From assembly GCA_028818705.1 (NCBI GenBank), contig JAPPNJ010000212.1:1-32321 (forward strand): a stretch of DNA of 32,321 nucleotides, given 5' to 3'. The stretch is from Candidatus Poribacteria bacterium. GTDB lineage: Bacteria > Poribacteria > WGA-4E > WGA-3G. The translations under genes and the position numbers were made by a program. Positions within the stretch are counted from its first letter, which is position 1. Each line of letters begins with the position of its first letter. The notes under the pieces were generated by a model. The model was given only the letters and a program-made list of their open reading frames with translations, was not told the origin of the DNA and did not search any database. Positions 24,595 to 32,071 of this stretch are shown here, piece after piece.

Positions 24595-25164
24595 ATGCAG
24601 AACGAAAATGGAAATAGGCAAACGACTCTTGCAGCGGCACCAACGGTAAATCCTATGCCGTCTGAATCAGATAACTTCACGCCGCGTTACTTGGATGCCT
24701 CCGAGCTTACGTTCACACGTTCCGAGGTAGGAACGGCACGTCTGGAAATTCGGAAAGAGGCGTGTCATCTACGTGTGGTGGTGCGGCGGCTTATGCCCCT
24801 CAGCAAGCCTGATAGTTACATCTCACTTGCCGCGGATGAGGATACTGAAATTGGGATTCTCGTGAACCCATCAGAGCTTGCACCCGAGAGTCTGAAAATC
24901 CTGCAGGAGGAGTTGGATAAACGCTACTTCACGCCGACGATTCAGAAGGTTTATCGCGTGAAGGAGCAATTCGGCATCCACGAGTGGGAAGTTGAAACGG
25001 AACGTGGACGTGTAACTTTCTCGGTGCGTGGGTTGAATCAGAACATTAAGCAGGTGCCGCCCGCTCGGCTTTTTGTGACGGATGTGCGGGGAAATCGATA
25101 CGATATCCCCGACTATCGGGAGTTAGATGCCGAGAGTTATTTACATATCCAGCGGCATCTCTAA
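24595..25164 (+). CDS. DUF1854 family protein, partner of the ABC exporter
   Basis: 189 residues. The DUF1854 pattern is clear: residues about 27-185 with LDASELTFTRSEVGTARLEI, CHLRVVVRRLMPLSKPDSYISL, EIGILVNPSEL, EVETERGRVTFSVRGLNQNIKQV and RLFVTDVRGNRYDIPDYREL. There is no signal peptide or membrane span, so it is cytoplasmic. Start and stop codons of the two genes are separated by two bases and the ribosome site (GAGAGG) lies inside the ABC gene, so translation is probably coupled and the proteins likely act together. In beta-proteobacteria the homologous pair lies with cyanophycin synthetase genes. A regulator or cofactor of the exporter is the simplest role. Confidence 0.88.
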   Translation: MQNENGNRQTTLAAAPTVNPMPSESDNFTPRYLDASELTFTRSEVGTARLEIRKEACHLRVVVRRLMPLSKPDSYISLAADEDTEIGILVNPSELAPESLKILQEELDKRYFTPTIQKVYRVKEQFGIHEWEVETERGRVTFSVRGLNQNIKQVPPARLFVTDVRGNRYDIPDYRELDAESYLHIQRHL

Positions 25165-25213
25165 GGATACCGAGGACAGGGCAAAATGAAATGGAGTTCT
25201 CACTGCGAAGCAT

Positions 25214-25274
25214 CTACGGAAAAGCATGTCAACGCTCAAACCCACTTTAATGAACCGCAAGGTAAATTAAAAAA
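25214..25274 (+). repeat. Leader shared with the gene at 20754, copy 2
   Basis: Same length (61 nt) from CTACGGAAA to the ATG as the leader at 20693, with identical GAACCGCAAGG and closely similar ends. Gaps are needed to align the middle. Confidence 0.55.
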
Positions 25275-26654
25275 ATGAAACAGAAACCTTTTTTGGTGCA
25301 GATTGCAAGCCAAAACTTGCGACACAAACGTCGCGCAGCTATCGCTTCGATTGGATTGCATCTACTGTTTGTTGTAATTGCGGCGTTTCTGTTTTCAGGG
25401 CAGCGGGAGTTGAACCAAGATACATTTGAGGCGGCGTTCGTCACGGTTAGTCCCACACGGACAGACACCCGTATCCGCCCGACACGCCGAAATGTGGCGG
25501 TTAGTACGCCTCAGATAAGCACCACTGTGACTGCTCATGCACCGAAGCAGATGTCGAATCTAACGCAGCTTCCGACCGAGAAAACAGCGGTTGTGCGGCA
25601 AGTTCCAGAACTGAAGGTTGACACCGATGTCCTGAATCCCGCAGAGATGGCGGTGTCACCTATCCTTCCCAGTGTCGAAAAACCTACTACATCATCTACA
25701 CATTCCGCCGGGGCATCTGTAAGGGATGTGCCAGCGATTGAAAAAAGTCGCTTGCCCGTGGTACAAAGAGGTAGCACAGGATCAGCCAGCAGTGGATTAT
25801 CTGAATTCCTCGACGGATCCCCACCGACAACCGGTTTAGGAGACGGGTTTGATACTGCTTTTCGAGAACTTGTACGGCTACCCAAAGGAAAATTGGGCGG
25901 TATCCTTGAAGGTACTGGAAACGAGATGCGTGGACATATCCGACTGATCCGGCTTAAGCATTCACTCTCGGATTGGTGGCAAGACCCGACAGCGATTCCC
26001 GCGCTCATTAAGTGGCTGGAAGACCATACCGCAATTCGAGCGGATATGGATTTTAAAGGCGGTGCCTTACCGCTTACCGATCCGCACATCATGGATGCCC
26101 CTCTCATCATTATGACAGGACACGATAAAGATATTACTGTCGGGCGTGGGCTCGCGAAAGACGGTCCTTTACAGGTGGGTTTTACATCACAAGAGCGTGC
26201 GGCGCTTCGGAAGTATATCGTTGAAAAGGGTGGGATGCTCTTTTTTGACGATTGCGGTTTTAACGGGTTGTTCGCACATATCGTCGCTGATGAACTCAAG
26301 ACTATTTTCCCGGAGTATCCGCTCGAAATCCTACCTCATGATCATGAACTCTATAGTATCTACTACGAAATGCCGAAACCGCCAACCGGTGGCGATGTGT
26401 TCTGGGGAAATGAGAATAACGCACAACCGACGCAGTTCCGTTTTCAGAAAGGGATTACGATCGATGATCGGTTAGCGGTGGTGTATAACCGTAAGGACTA
26501 TATGTGCGCGATGGAGACTGCAGAGATTGAGAGTCGTACGATGTTACGGCTCCGGCGTTCTACGGATGTCTATCGATTTATGTCAAACTTACTGATTTAT
26601 GCGCTGAAATATGGTGGGAATACGGATAGGACGGGGTATAAGGCGAAAGATTAA
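25275..26654 (+). CDS. DUF4159 protein with TonB-like N-terminus
   Basis: 459 residues. A basic N-terminus and one membrane span (about 21-41) are followed by a long Thr/Pro/Ser-rich spacer (about 42-200), a layout like TonB. Residues about 218-445 are the DUF4159 domain, with RLIRLKHSLSDWWQDPTAIPALIKWL, LPLTDPHIMDAPLIIMTGH, LRKYIVEKGGMLFFDDCGFN, LPHDHELYSIYYE, IDDRLAVVYNRKDYMCAME and STDVYRFMSNLLIYALKYGG. The domain resembles glutamine-amidotransferase-like folds and occurs in many Planctomycetes and related phyla, often near MoxR/DUF58 genes, which are not present here. It should be anchored in the inner membrane with the domain in the periplasm. Its stop overlaps that of the convergent STAS gene by four bases. 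Confidence 0.88.
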   Translation: MKQKPFLVQIASQNLRHKRRAAIASIGLHLLFVVIAAFLFSGQRELNQDTFEAAFVTVSPTRTDTRIRPTRRNVAVSTPQISTTVTAHAPKQMSNLTQLPTEKTAVVRQVPELKVDTDVLNPAEMAVSPILPSVEKPTTSSTHSAGASVRDVPAIEKSRLPVVQRGSTGSASSGLSEFLDGSPPTTGLGDGFDTAFRELVRLPKGKLGGILEGTGNEMRGHIRLIRLKHSLSDWWQDPTAIPALIKWLEDHTAIRADMDFKGGALPLTDPHIMDAPLIIMTGHDKDITVGRGLAKDGPLQVGFTSQERAALRKYIVEKGGMLFFDDCGFNGLFAHIVADELKTIFPEYPLEILPHDHELYSIYYEMPKPPTGGDVFWGNENNAQPTQFRFQKGITIDDRLAVVYNRKDYMCAMETAEIESRTMLRLRRSTDVYRFMSNLLIYALKYGGNTDRTGYKAKD

Positions 26655-26998
26655 AGGGTGTTGGTTATCGCTTCTTCAAGGTTTTTGGGAAAATCGAAAA
26701 GTGATGTTAGATTCGTCCGGATCAACATGCGTCTGATGCTTCTGTCGGGGTTCAGGAGGACGACACGCCCGCCCATTTGACGGACCTGGGTGCTAGTCGT
26801 GATTAGCACGCCTAAACCGGCACTGTCGATTGTTTGGGCGCGCTCCATATTGAAAACCAGCATCGGTGTTACGCCCTGCTTCCCGAGTTCTTGGATATGT
26901 TCCTCAAGCACGGTTTTGAGGACGAGAGCATCTTGTCCGATGACATTTCCTTGGATTTCGAGGAGCGTAAAGTTTTTGGTTTGGATGTCGATTTGCAT
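26651..26998 (-). CDS. STAS-domain anti-sigma factor antagonist-like protein
   Basis: 115 residues, one STAS domain. Such proteins (SpoIIAA and RsbV type) bind an anti-sigma kinase when unphosphorylated and so free a sigma factor or another partner. The phosphorylatable serine is Ser59 in T-I-D-S-A-G-L-G-V-L, the usual motif. No kinase (RsbW-like) or PP2C phosphatase gene is in the window, so its partners lie elsewhere. It is 94 bp downstream of the M55 peptidase gene in the same direction and has no strong ribosome site. Confidence 0.9.
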   Translation of the reverse strand: MQIDIQTKNFTLLEIQGNVIGQDALVLKTVLEEHIQELGKQGVTPMLVFNMERAQTIDSAGLGVLITTSTQVRQMGGRVVLLNPDRSIRRMLIRTNLTSLFDFPKNLEEAITNTL

Positions 26999-27092
26999 GG
27001 GTTTTTGCAGGTAAAATATTGCTCGGTAGTGCCTAATCTGTGTGTTTGTCCGAATCGCCTATGACAACCTATGCCCATCAAAACCAAGCATC

Positions 27093-27866
27093 CTAAATAG
27101 ACAAGGCGGAAAGGTCGTCACTGTGCCAACTTACGGTGCGATCGTCAATCTTCACTGCGCCCTGTTGCAAGTACCTATCAATTGATTTACCTTCAAGGAC
27201 ACGGACTTCAAACGCATAAGGCGGATGAATTTTAAATGGGGAAATCTGCGTGCTATTTTGGCAAGCAGCGGCAGCAGTCTCTCGAATTAATTCTCGCGAT
27301 CGTTGCGGTGATAGATGCAAGGCGAGTTCCTGTCCAAGTCCCTCCTTAGTTTCAACACCGTAAATGCCGGGTATGAGTTGCTTGGCTTCTGCCACCGCTT
27401 TATCGTCACCAGAGATGAAAACGGTTGGGACATTGAAAGTGCCTGCCAGTGCTGCACGGCACCCGAATTCTCCAATCATTTTGCCGTTGAGTTTGTAGTA
27501 TTCAATTGATAAAGAAGAATAGGTGTGACTCAACGGCGCGTTTGGGGTGCCTGCCATGGCGTGCTGTCCTAAGAAAAAGAGGGCATCATAGGTGGCGTCA
27601 AGATAGTAGGGCGGATGAATGGGACCTCGCGCAATTAGTTTCGCCTTGGGATGAAATTCAAGCACATCAATCCCGCCAGTCCCGTGTCCATCCCAGACGA
27701 CAATTTCTGCGTCTGCATCCACATCAAGAATGCCATCAACAGCAGCATTTACCTCGTGCGTCAACAATTTCATGGCTGCCTGTTTCTGCGGACCTTCTTC
27801 ACGGGTTTGACTGAAACGGGATACCATCGCTACCCCTTCTAAGTCGGTTAAGATGTAAATCTTCAT
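27093..27866 (-). CDS. M55 family D-aminopeptidase (DppA-like)
   Basis: 257 residues from the chosen start. DppA of Bacillus subtilis is a zinc-dependent D-aminopeptidase that cuts D-Ala-D-Ala and similar peptides. The expected ligands are all present: Asp8 and Glu10 in LTDLEG, His61 in WDGHG, His102 in LGQHAMAG and Glu133 in IGEFG; His114 in PLSHTY fits the catalytic histidine. A longer GTG-started form (27917) adds 17 residues with no ribosome site and moves the family's typical N-terminus M-K-I-Y-I-L-T-D-L-E-G inwards, so the ATG was chosen. It lies about 99 bp after korB and could be the last gene of that transcript. Its role may be recycling of peptidoglycan D-peptides. Confidence 0.9.
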   Translation of the reverse strand: MKIYILTDLEGVAMVSRFSQTREEGPQKQAAMKLLTHEVNAAVDGILDVDADAEIVVWDGHGTGGIDVLEFHPKAKLIARGPIHPPYYLDATYDALFFLGQHAMAGTPNAPLSHTYSSLSIEYYKLNGKMIGEFGCRAALAGTFNVPTVFISGDDKAVAEAKQLIPGIYGVETKEGLGQELALHLSPQRSRELIRETAAAACQNSTQISPFKIHPPYAFEVRVLEGKSIDRYLQQGAVKIDDRTVSWHSDDLSALSI

Positions 27867-27965
27867 TAGCGTGATACCCGTTTTGATTTTATAGATGTGG
27901 CTGGAAGCCGCACCCACCGAGTTAAGGAAAATAATTAGGGTTGACGATAAGGCGGCAGCGTCATG

Positions 27966-29036
27966 CTATGACACAGTCCACGTTTCGCCGGCGTTGAGGA
28001 GTGCCTCGATGTCGCCTTCGCCCATCCGATCTTTTGCGCCGCGAATCTGATTGGTCATCGCGTCTTCGTAACAGGGATGTCGGACACTGCGAAAAATACC
28101 GATGGGATGTGGCATGTTAGGTGTGTCACTCATGCCCGCCAGGAAGTTTGCCAAAGTGGTGTCCTCAGCATATTGATTGTGGACGATGAGATCGTCGGTG
28201 GCGTAGTCACCGTTTGTGGTTTCGACGACTTCGGGTTGGAATCCGTTCAGTCGGATGCCTTTGTTCCGCTCTGCACCGAAAACGAGCGGTTCACCGTGCT
28301 CCAAGAATACCGTATTGTCAGACTTTGTTTCCTTCTCCGTGTATTGAAAGAAAGTACCATCGTTATAGATGTTGCAGTTCTGATAAACTTCGATGAAGGA
28401 GGTGCCTTTGTGTTCAAATGCCGACTTGATAATCATCCGCAAATGATCTGGGTCTCTGTCGAGCGAGCGTGCGACAAAAGTAGCCCCTGAAGCCAAGGCG
28501 AGGCTAATCGGATTAAAGGGTGCCTCCAAAGAACCAAGTGGTGTCGAGTAGGTTTGTTTGCCTTGCTCTGAAGTCGGTGAGTATTGACCTTTGGTGAGTC
28601 CGTAGATGCGGTTGTTGAAGAGCAAAACGTTGAGGTCGAAATTGCGCCGCATCAAATGAATAAAATGGTTGCCACCAATTGAGAGAGCATCGCCATCTCC
28701 TGTGATAACCCAGACAGAGAGATCAGGGTTTGCCATCTTGACACCGGAGGCAATCGTCGGGGCTCTACCGTGGATGGTATGGAAGCCGTAGGTGTTCATG
28801 TAGTACGGGAACCGACTTGAACATCCGATGCCGGAGATAAAGACAATATTCTCGCGGGGGACGCCAAGTTCTGGCATAATGCGTTGTGTCTGTGCAAGAA
28901 TGGAATAGTCGCCGCAACCGGGACACCAACGTGTGTCTTGGTCGGATTCAAAATCCTTTTTTGAAAGGGTAGGCGCGCCAGCAGGAATGCCTGAAGTTCT
29001 TTTCCTTTTAGGGCGTGAAGTTCTTTCTCTTTTCAT
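27966..29036 (-). CDS. korB: 2-oxoacid:ferredoxin oxidoreductase, beta subunit
   Basis: 356 residues. With KorA this enzyme oxidises a 2-oxoacid (2-oxoglutarate or pyruvate) to the acyl-CoA while reducing ferredoxin, or runs in reverse. The thiamine-diphosphate motif GDGD (113-116) with NNRIYGLTKGQYSP (141-154) is present, as are cysteines for one 4Fe-4S cluster: Cys38, Cys41, Cys72 and Cys221 (YQNCNIY). Unusually, the first 16 residues are a basic extension made of two 8-residue repeats (KRERTSRP, KRKRTSGI). An AAGGCGG site precedes the ATG. The alpha subunit gene ends 130 bp upstream. Confidence 0.93.
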   Translation of the reverse strand: MKRERTSRPKRKRTSGIPAGAPTLSKKDFESDQDTRWCPGCGDYSILAQTQRIMPELGVPRENIVFISGIGCSSRFPYYMNTYGFHTIHGRAPTIASGVKMANPDLSVWVITGDGDALSIGGNHFIHLMRRNFDLNVLLFNNRIYGLTKGQYSPTSEQGKQTYSTPLGSLEAPFNPISLALASGATFVARSLDRDPDHLRMIIKSAFEHKGTSFIEVYQNCNIYNDGTFFQYTEKETKSDNTVFLEHGEPLVFGAERNKGIRLNGFQPEVVETTNGDYATDDLIVHNQYAEDTTLANFLAGMSDTPNMPHPIGIFRSVRHPCYEDAMTNQIRGAKDRMGEGDIEALLNAGETWTVS

Positions 29037-29166
29037 GATTTTTACCGCCTTTTACAGTAAAGCCGATAACCAAGGATATATTGTTGCTGGCAGGATTGAA
29101 AATCTCTGTGGAATGCCATACGCGTATGTCTCCTTCACCAGCAAAGGGTATTTCAGATATATAAGG

Positions 29167-31026
29167 CTAAAAATGTCCTAATTCTTTAAGTATCTCGTCA
29201 ATTTTAGATTGCAACTCAAAAACGTGGAAGGGTTGTCCCCGCACCTTGTTAAATCCGATTGCATCGATAAGATGGGTGCTGCGAATGAGTTGGAGGAGCT
29301 GACCACTGTTTAGCTCAGGGATTAAAACTTTTTTAAATCTGTTTAGGATGCCTGGTAAGTCATTGGGGAAAGGATTGAGGTGTCGGAGATGTACGTGAGC
29401 TATTGAAAGTCCATCTTCAATGCCGTGTTCTACTGCGGTTCGGATTGCGCCAAAAGTGCCGCCCCACCCGAGAAGGAGAAGGTCGCCTTCCTGTGTGCCA
29501 AATACTTCCGTTGGCGGTATTTCACTAGCGATGCGTGCGACTTTTTCCGACCGGATTTCTACCATCCTTTGGTGATTCTCGGCATCATAACTGACATGCC
29601 CAGTTATATCAGATTTCTCTAAGCCGCCGATGCGGTGTTCTAAGCCAGGAGTCCCCGGTTTCGCCCACGGACGCGCCAAGGTCTCTGGGTCGCGCTGATA
29701 GGGTTCAAACCCGTTCCCATGAGCATGCTCACGTCCCGCAAAATCTGCTTTAATCTCTGGCAATTCAGAAAGTTTCGGAATCCTCCACGGCTCAGCTCCC
29801 ATACCGATATAGAGGTCTGAGAGGAAGATCACGGGGGTTCTATACTTCACGGCGATACGGCAGGCTTCATAAACTGTTTCAAAACAGTCAAAAGGACGCG
29901 AGGGAGCAATAATAGGAATCGGGGATTCCCCGTTTCTACCATAAAACATTTGCAACAGGTCTGATTGCTCTGTTTTTGTGGGCATTCCAGTTGAGGGACC
30001 CGCGCGTTGGATGTTGCAGACTACGAGAGGAAGCTCCGCAATCATAGCGAGATTAATAGCTTCTGACTTAAGGGCAAGTCCCGGCCCGCTACTACCAGTG
30101 ACACCGAGTGAACCGCTAAACGCAGCACCGATTGCGACACCAACGGCTGCAATTTCATCTTCCATCTGCATTGTTACGACCCCGAAATTCCGATATTGGG
30201 CGAGACCGTGGAGGATATCGCTTGCGGGTGTTATCGGGTAACTACCGTAAACGAGGGGAAGACCCGACTGATGCGAGGCTGCAATGAGTCCAAGCACAGT
30301 TGCCATGTTTCCTTCAATGTTGCGGTAGGTTCCGGGTTCAAAGGACGCGGGTTTCACGTCATAGGAAACAGCAAACTGTTCAGTGGCTTCACAATAAACG
30401 TTGCCAGCGCGAAGTGCGAGAATGTTTGCTTCGATATACTGCGGCCTTCTGGCGAACTTTGTCTTTATCCACTTCATCGTATATTCCATGGAGCGATTGT
30501 AGAGCCACAAGATCATACCGAGTGCAAAGAAGTTTTTACACCGATCAATTTCCCGCGTCGTGAGGTCTGTTGTTTCCAGTGCTTTTCGGGTGAGCCGTGT
30601 TAATTCAACTGGGAAGACCTGGTACTTTGCAAGCGTGCCGTCTTCAAGCGGATTATCCTCGTATCCGGCGAGACGTAGCGAGCGCCGTGCGAAATTATCA
30701 ATATTAACAATCAAAATGCCGTTGGGTTTGAGTTTATGAAGGTGAACTTTTAGAGCAGCGGGATTCATCGCTACGAGTACATCGCAGAGATCACCTGGTG
30801 TATGAATTTGTTCGCTTGAAAAGTGGAGTTGGAACCCGGAGACACCTGCTAATGATCCAGCGGGTGCGCGAATTTCGGCAGGATAATCGGGTAGCGTAGC
30901 GACATCATTACCAATGAGGGCAGTGGTCTCTGTCATTTGTGTGCCAATGGTCTGCGACCCGTCTCCAGAGTCGCCAGCAAACAGGATAGTCGCCTCCTCA
31001 ATTTGCTCTACTGGCTTGCGCATCAC
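29167..31026 (-). CDS. korA: 2-oxoacid:ferredoxin oxidoreductase, alpha subunit (fused gamma-alpha)
   Basis: 619 residues. The N-terminal gamma domain (about 10-200, GDSGDGSQTIG, LPDYPAEIRAPAGS) is fused to the alpha domain that binds the pyrimidine end of thiamine diphosphate (about 225-610). Key segments are YPITPASDILHG, MEDEIAAVGVAIGAAFSG, TGSSGPGLALKSEA, the conserved AELPLVVCNIQRAGPSTGMPTKTEQSDLL (Q-R-x-G-P-S-T-G-x-P-T) and LPEINSGQL-like VLIPELNSGQLL. The sequence lacks the extra ferredoxin domain of the pyruvate enzyme, so the 2-oxoglutarate or branched type is likely. CBS-domain genes precede it by 71 bp, with a hairpin in the gap. Confidence 0.93.
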   Translation of the reverse strand: MMRKPVEQIEEATILFAGDSGDGSQTIGTQMTETTALIGNDVATLPDYPAEIRAPAGSLAGVSGFQLHFSSEQIHTPGDLCDVLVAMNPAALKVHLHKLKPNGILIVNIDNFARRSLRLAGYEDNPLEDGTLAKYQVFPVELTRLTRKALETTDLTTREIDRCKNFFALGMILWLYNRSMEYTMKWIKTKFARRPQYIEANILALRAGNVYCEATEQFAVSYDVKPASFEPGTYRNIEGNMATVLGLIAASHQSGLPLVYGSYPITPASDILHGLAQYRNFGVVTMQMEDEIAAVGVAIGAAFSGSLGVTGSSGPGLALKSEAINLAMIAELPLVVCNIQRAGPSTGMPTKTEQSDLLQMFYGRNGESPIPIIAPSRPFDCFETVYEACRIAVKYRTPVIFLSDLYIGMGAEPWRIPKLSELPEIKADFAGREHAHGNGFEPYQRDPETLARPWAKPGTPGLEHRIGGLEKSDITGHVSYDAENHQRMVEIRSEKVARIASEIPPTEVFGTQEGDLLLLGWGGTFGAIRTAVEHGIEDGLSIAHVHLRHLNPFPNDLPGILNRFKKVLIPELNSGQLLQLIRSTHLIDAIGFNKVRGQPFHVFELQSKIDEILKELGHF

Positions 31027-31045
31027 AATCGCTTCCTTTTTCTAA

Positions 31046-31074
31046 TAGGTGCCTGCTTGGAAAGTGGCACCTAC
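31046..31074 (-). repeat. GTAG-headed hairpin between CBS and korA genes
   Basis: On the minus strand: GTAGGTGCC, loop of 12, GGCACCTA; the stem is eight perfect base pairs (31046-31053 with 31066-31073). Here the hairpin lies inside a probable operon, in the gap before korA, so it could also affect transcript stability. Confidence 0.6.
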
Positions 31075-31097
31075 ACGATATAAAAAATTCTAAACAT

Positions 31098-31631
31098 TTA
31101 CGCACCTTCTCGGGCTTTCATGGCATCTCGAACGGGCCTCGGAGGTAGCGATAAAACTTCTTGTGAAAATTCCCCAACGAGATAAGAGATTACATCACGA
31201 ATCGACACCATACCGATCGGGCGATTCTCCGCATCAACAATAGGGACATGTCGGTAGTTGCCGCGTGCCATATAGAGAGTAGCAGCATTCAAGGAATCTT
31301 CGGGTTGCGCCGTCTGTGGATCGGCTATCATGAATTGCTTAACACCGACATGGTCAAGATCGCCCACCTGTTTGTTGAGAATTCTGTTGAGAACGTCTCT
31401 TTCACTAAAGATTCCGCGGAGATATCCGTCTTCGACGACGGGTGCTGCACCGACGTTGTTTGTAAGGAGCAGGTCAATCGCCTCGTTTACACTACAGTCG
31501 ATATCAATGGTGACAATAGGACGCATCAAATCTTTTAGCGAGACCTGAATTTCTTGCGCGCTCCATGCTTTTAAGGCGGCATCCTCGTCCATCTGTTCCA
31601 ATTCTTCGTCAATTGCCAAGTCATAAAGCAT
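31098..31631 (-). CDS. CBS-domain pair protein
   Basis: 177 residues from the chosen start. A short acidic N-terminus (DEELEQMDEDAA) is followed by two CBS motifs, about 35-95 (VTIDIDCSVNEAIDLLLTNNVGAAPVV.. GIFSERDVL) and 105-160 (PEDSLNAATLYMARGNYRHVPIVD.. GMVSIRDVISYL). CBS pairs commonly bind ATP, ADP, AMP or S-adenosylmethionine and control a partner. A longer frame upstream overlaps the preceding CBS gene; an AGGGGG site before the ATG at 31631 settles the start. It is 11 bp after the other CBS gene and 71 bp before korA, so it may regulate the ferredoxin oxidoreductase. Confidence 0.88.
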   Translation of the reverse strand: MLYDLAIDEELEQMDEDAALKAWSAQEIQVSLKDLMRPIVTIDIDCSVNEAIDLLLTNNVGAAPVVEDGYLRGIFSERDVLNRILNKQVGDLDHVGVKQFMIADPQTAQPEDSLNAATLYMARGNYRHVPIVDAENRPIGMVSIRDVISYLVGEFSQEVLSLPPRPVRDAMKAREGA

Positions 31632-31642
31632 GATTACGCCCC

Positions 31643-32071
31643 CTACTCTTGATTTTCTATGAATATAGCGATATGGTCGAGAATATCGCGGGTCGAGATT
31701 ATTCCGATGGGATATGCCTCCCCTTGGTCGTCCCAGACACAAAGAGGCAAGTGCCGGAAATGCCCGAGGTGCATCAGGTTTAACGCGAAGGCAATCGGGT
31801 CACTGGCACGAAGTGTTTCTGGATCCGCTGTCATCACCTGCTCAACCCTAAATTCGGTAGGTGCGGCGCGCTGTCCACTGACGTGACGTATCAGGTCACG
31901 TTCAGTGATGATTCCAAGCAATTGTTCATCGTCATCAACGACGAGAACACACCCTCTCCCCTCTTCTTGCATTATATCAATGGCAACAGAAACTGGAGAG
32001 CCAATTTGCACGGTGGCAGGCTGCTTGTAATCAAGAGTGCTAATTGGTAAAGACAGCGTTCTTGTGTCCAT
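31643..32071 (-). CDS. CBS-domain pair protein, first gene of the korAB cluster
   Basis: 142 residues with two CBS motifs, about 17-70 (ATVQIGSPVSVAIDIMQEEGRGCVLVV.. GIITERDLIRH) and 80-135 (MTADPETLRASDPIAFALNLMHLGHFRHLPL.. GIISTRDILDHI). An AAGGAAG ribosome site lies 8-9 bases before the ATG. It shares little sequence with the next CBS gene by eye beyond the domain pattern, but the two may form a heteromer. It appears to open the minus-strand run through korA, korB and the M55 peptidase gene. Confidence 0.9.
   Translation of the reverse strand: MDTRTLSLPISTLDYKQPATVQIGSPVSVAIDIMQEEGRGCVLVVDDDEQLLGIITERDLIRHVSGQRAAPTEFRVEQVMTADPETLRASDPIAFALNLMHLGHFRHLPLCVWDDQGEAYPIGIISTRDILDHIAIFIENQE

Noticed and set aside
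25535..26299. 254-codon open frame on the minus strand
   Set aside because: It lies fully inside the DUF4159 gene, is Ser/Pro/Thr-rich as expected for a shadow frame, and has no recognisable domain.
27867..27917. GTG-started extension of the M55 peptidase
   Set aside because: It adds residues before the conserved family start M-K-I-Y-I-L-T-D-L-E-G and has no ribosome site.
31632..31742. 37-residue N-terminal extension of the second CBS protein
   Set aside because: It overlaps the preceding CBS gene and has no domain character; a strong ribosome site supports the ATG at 31631.
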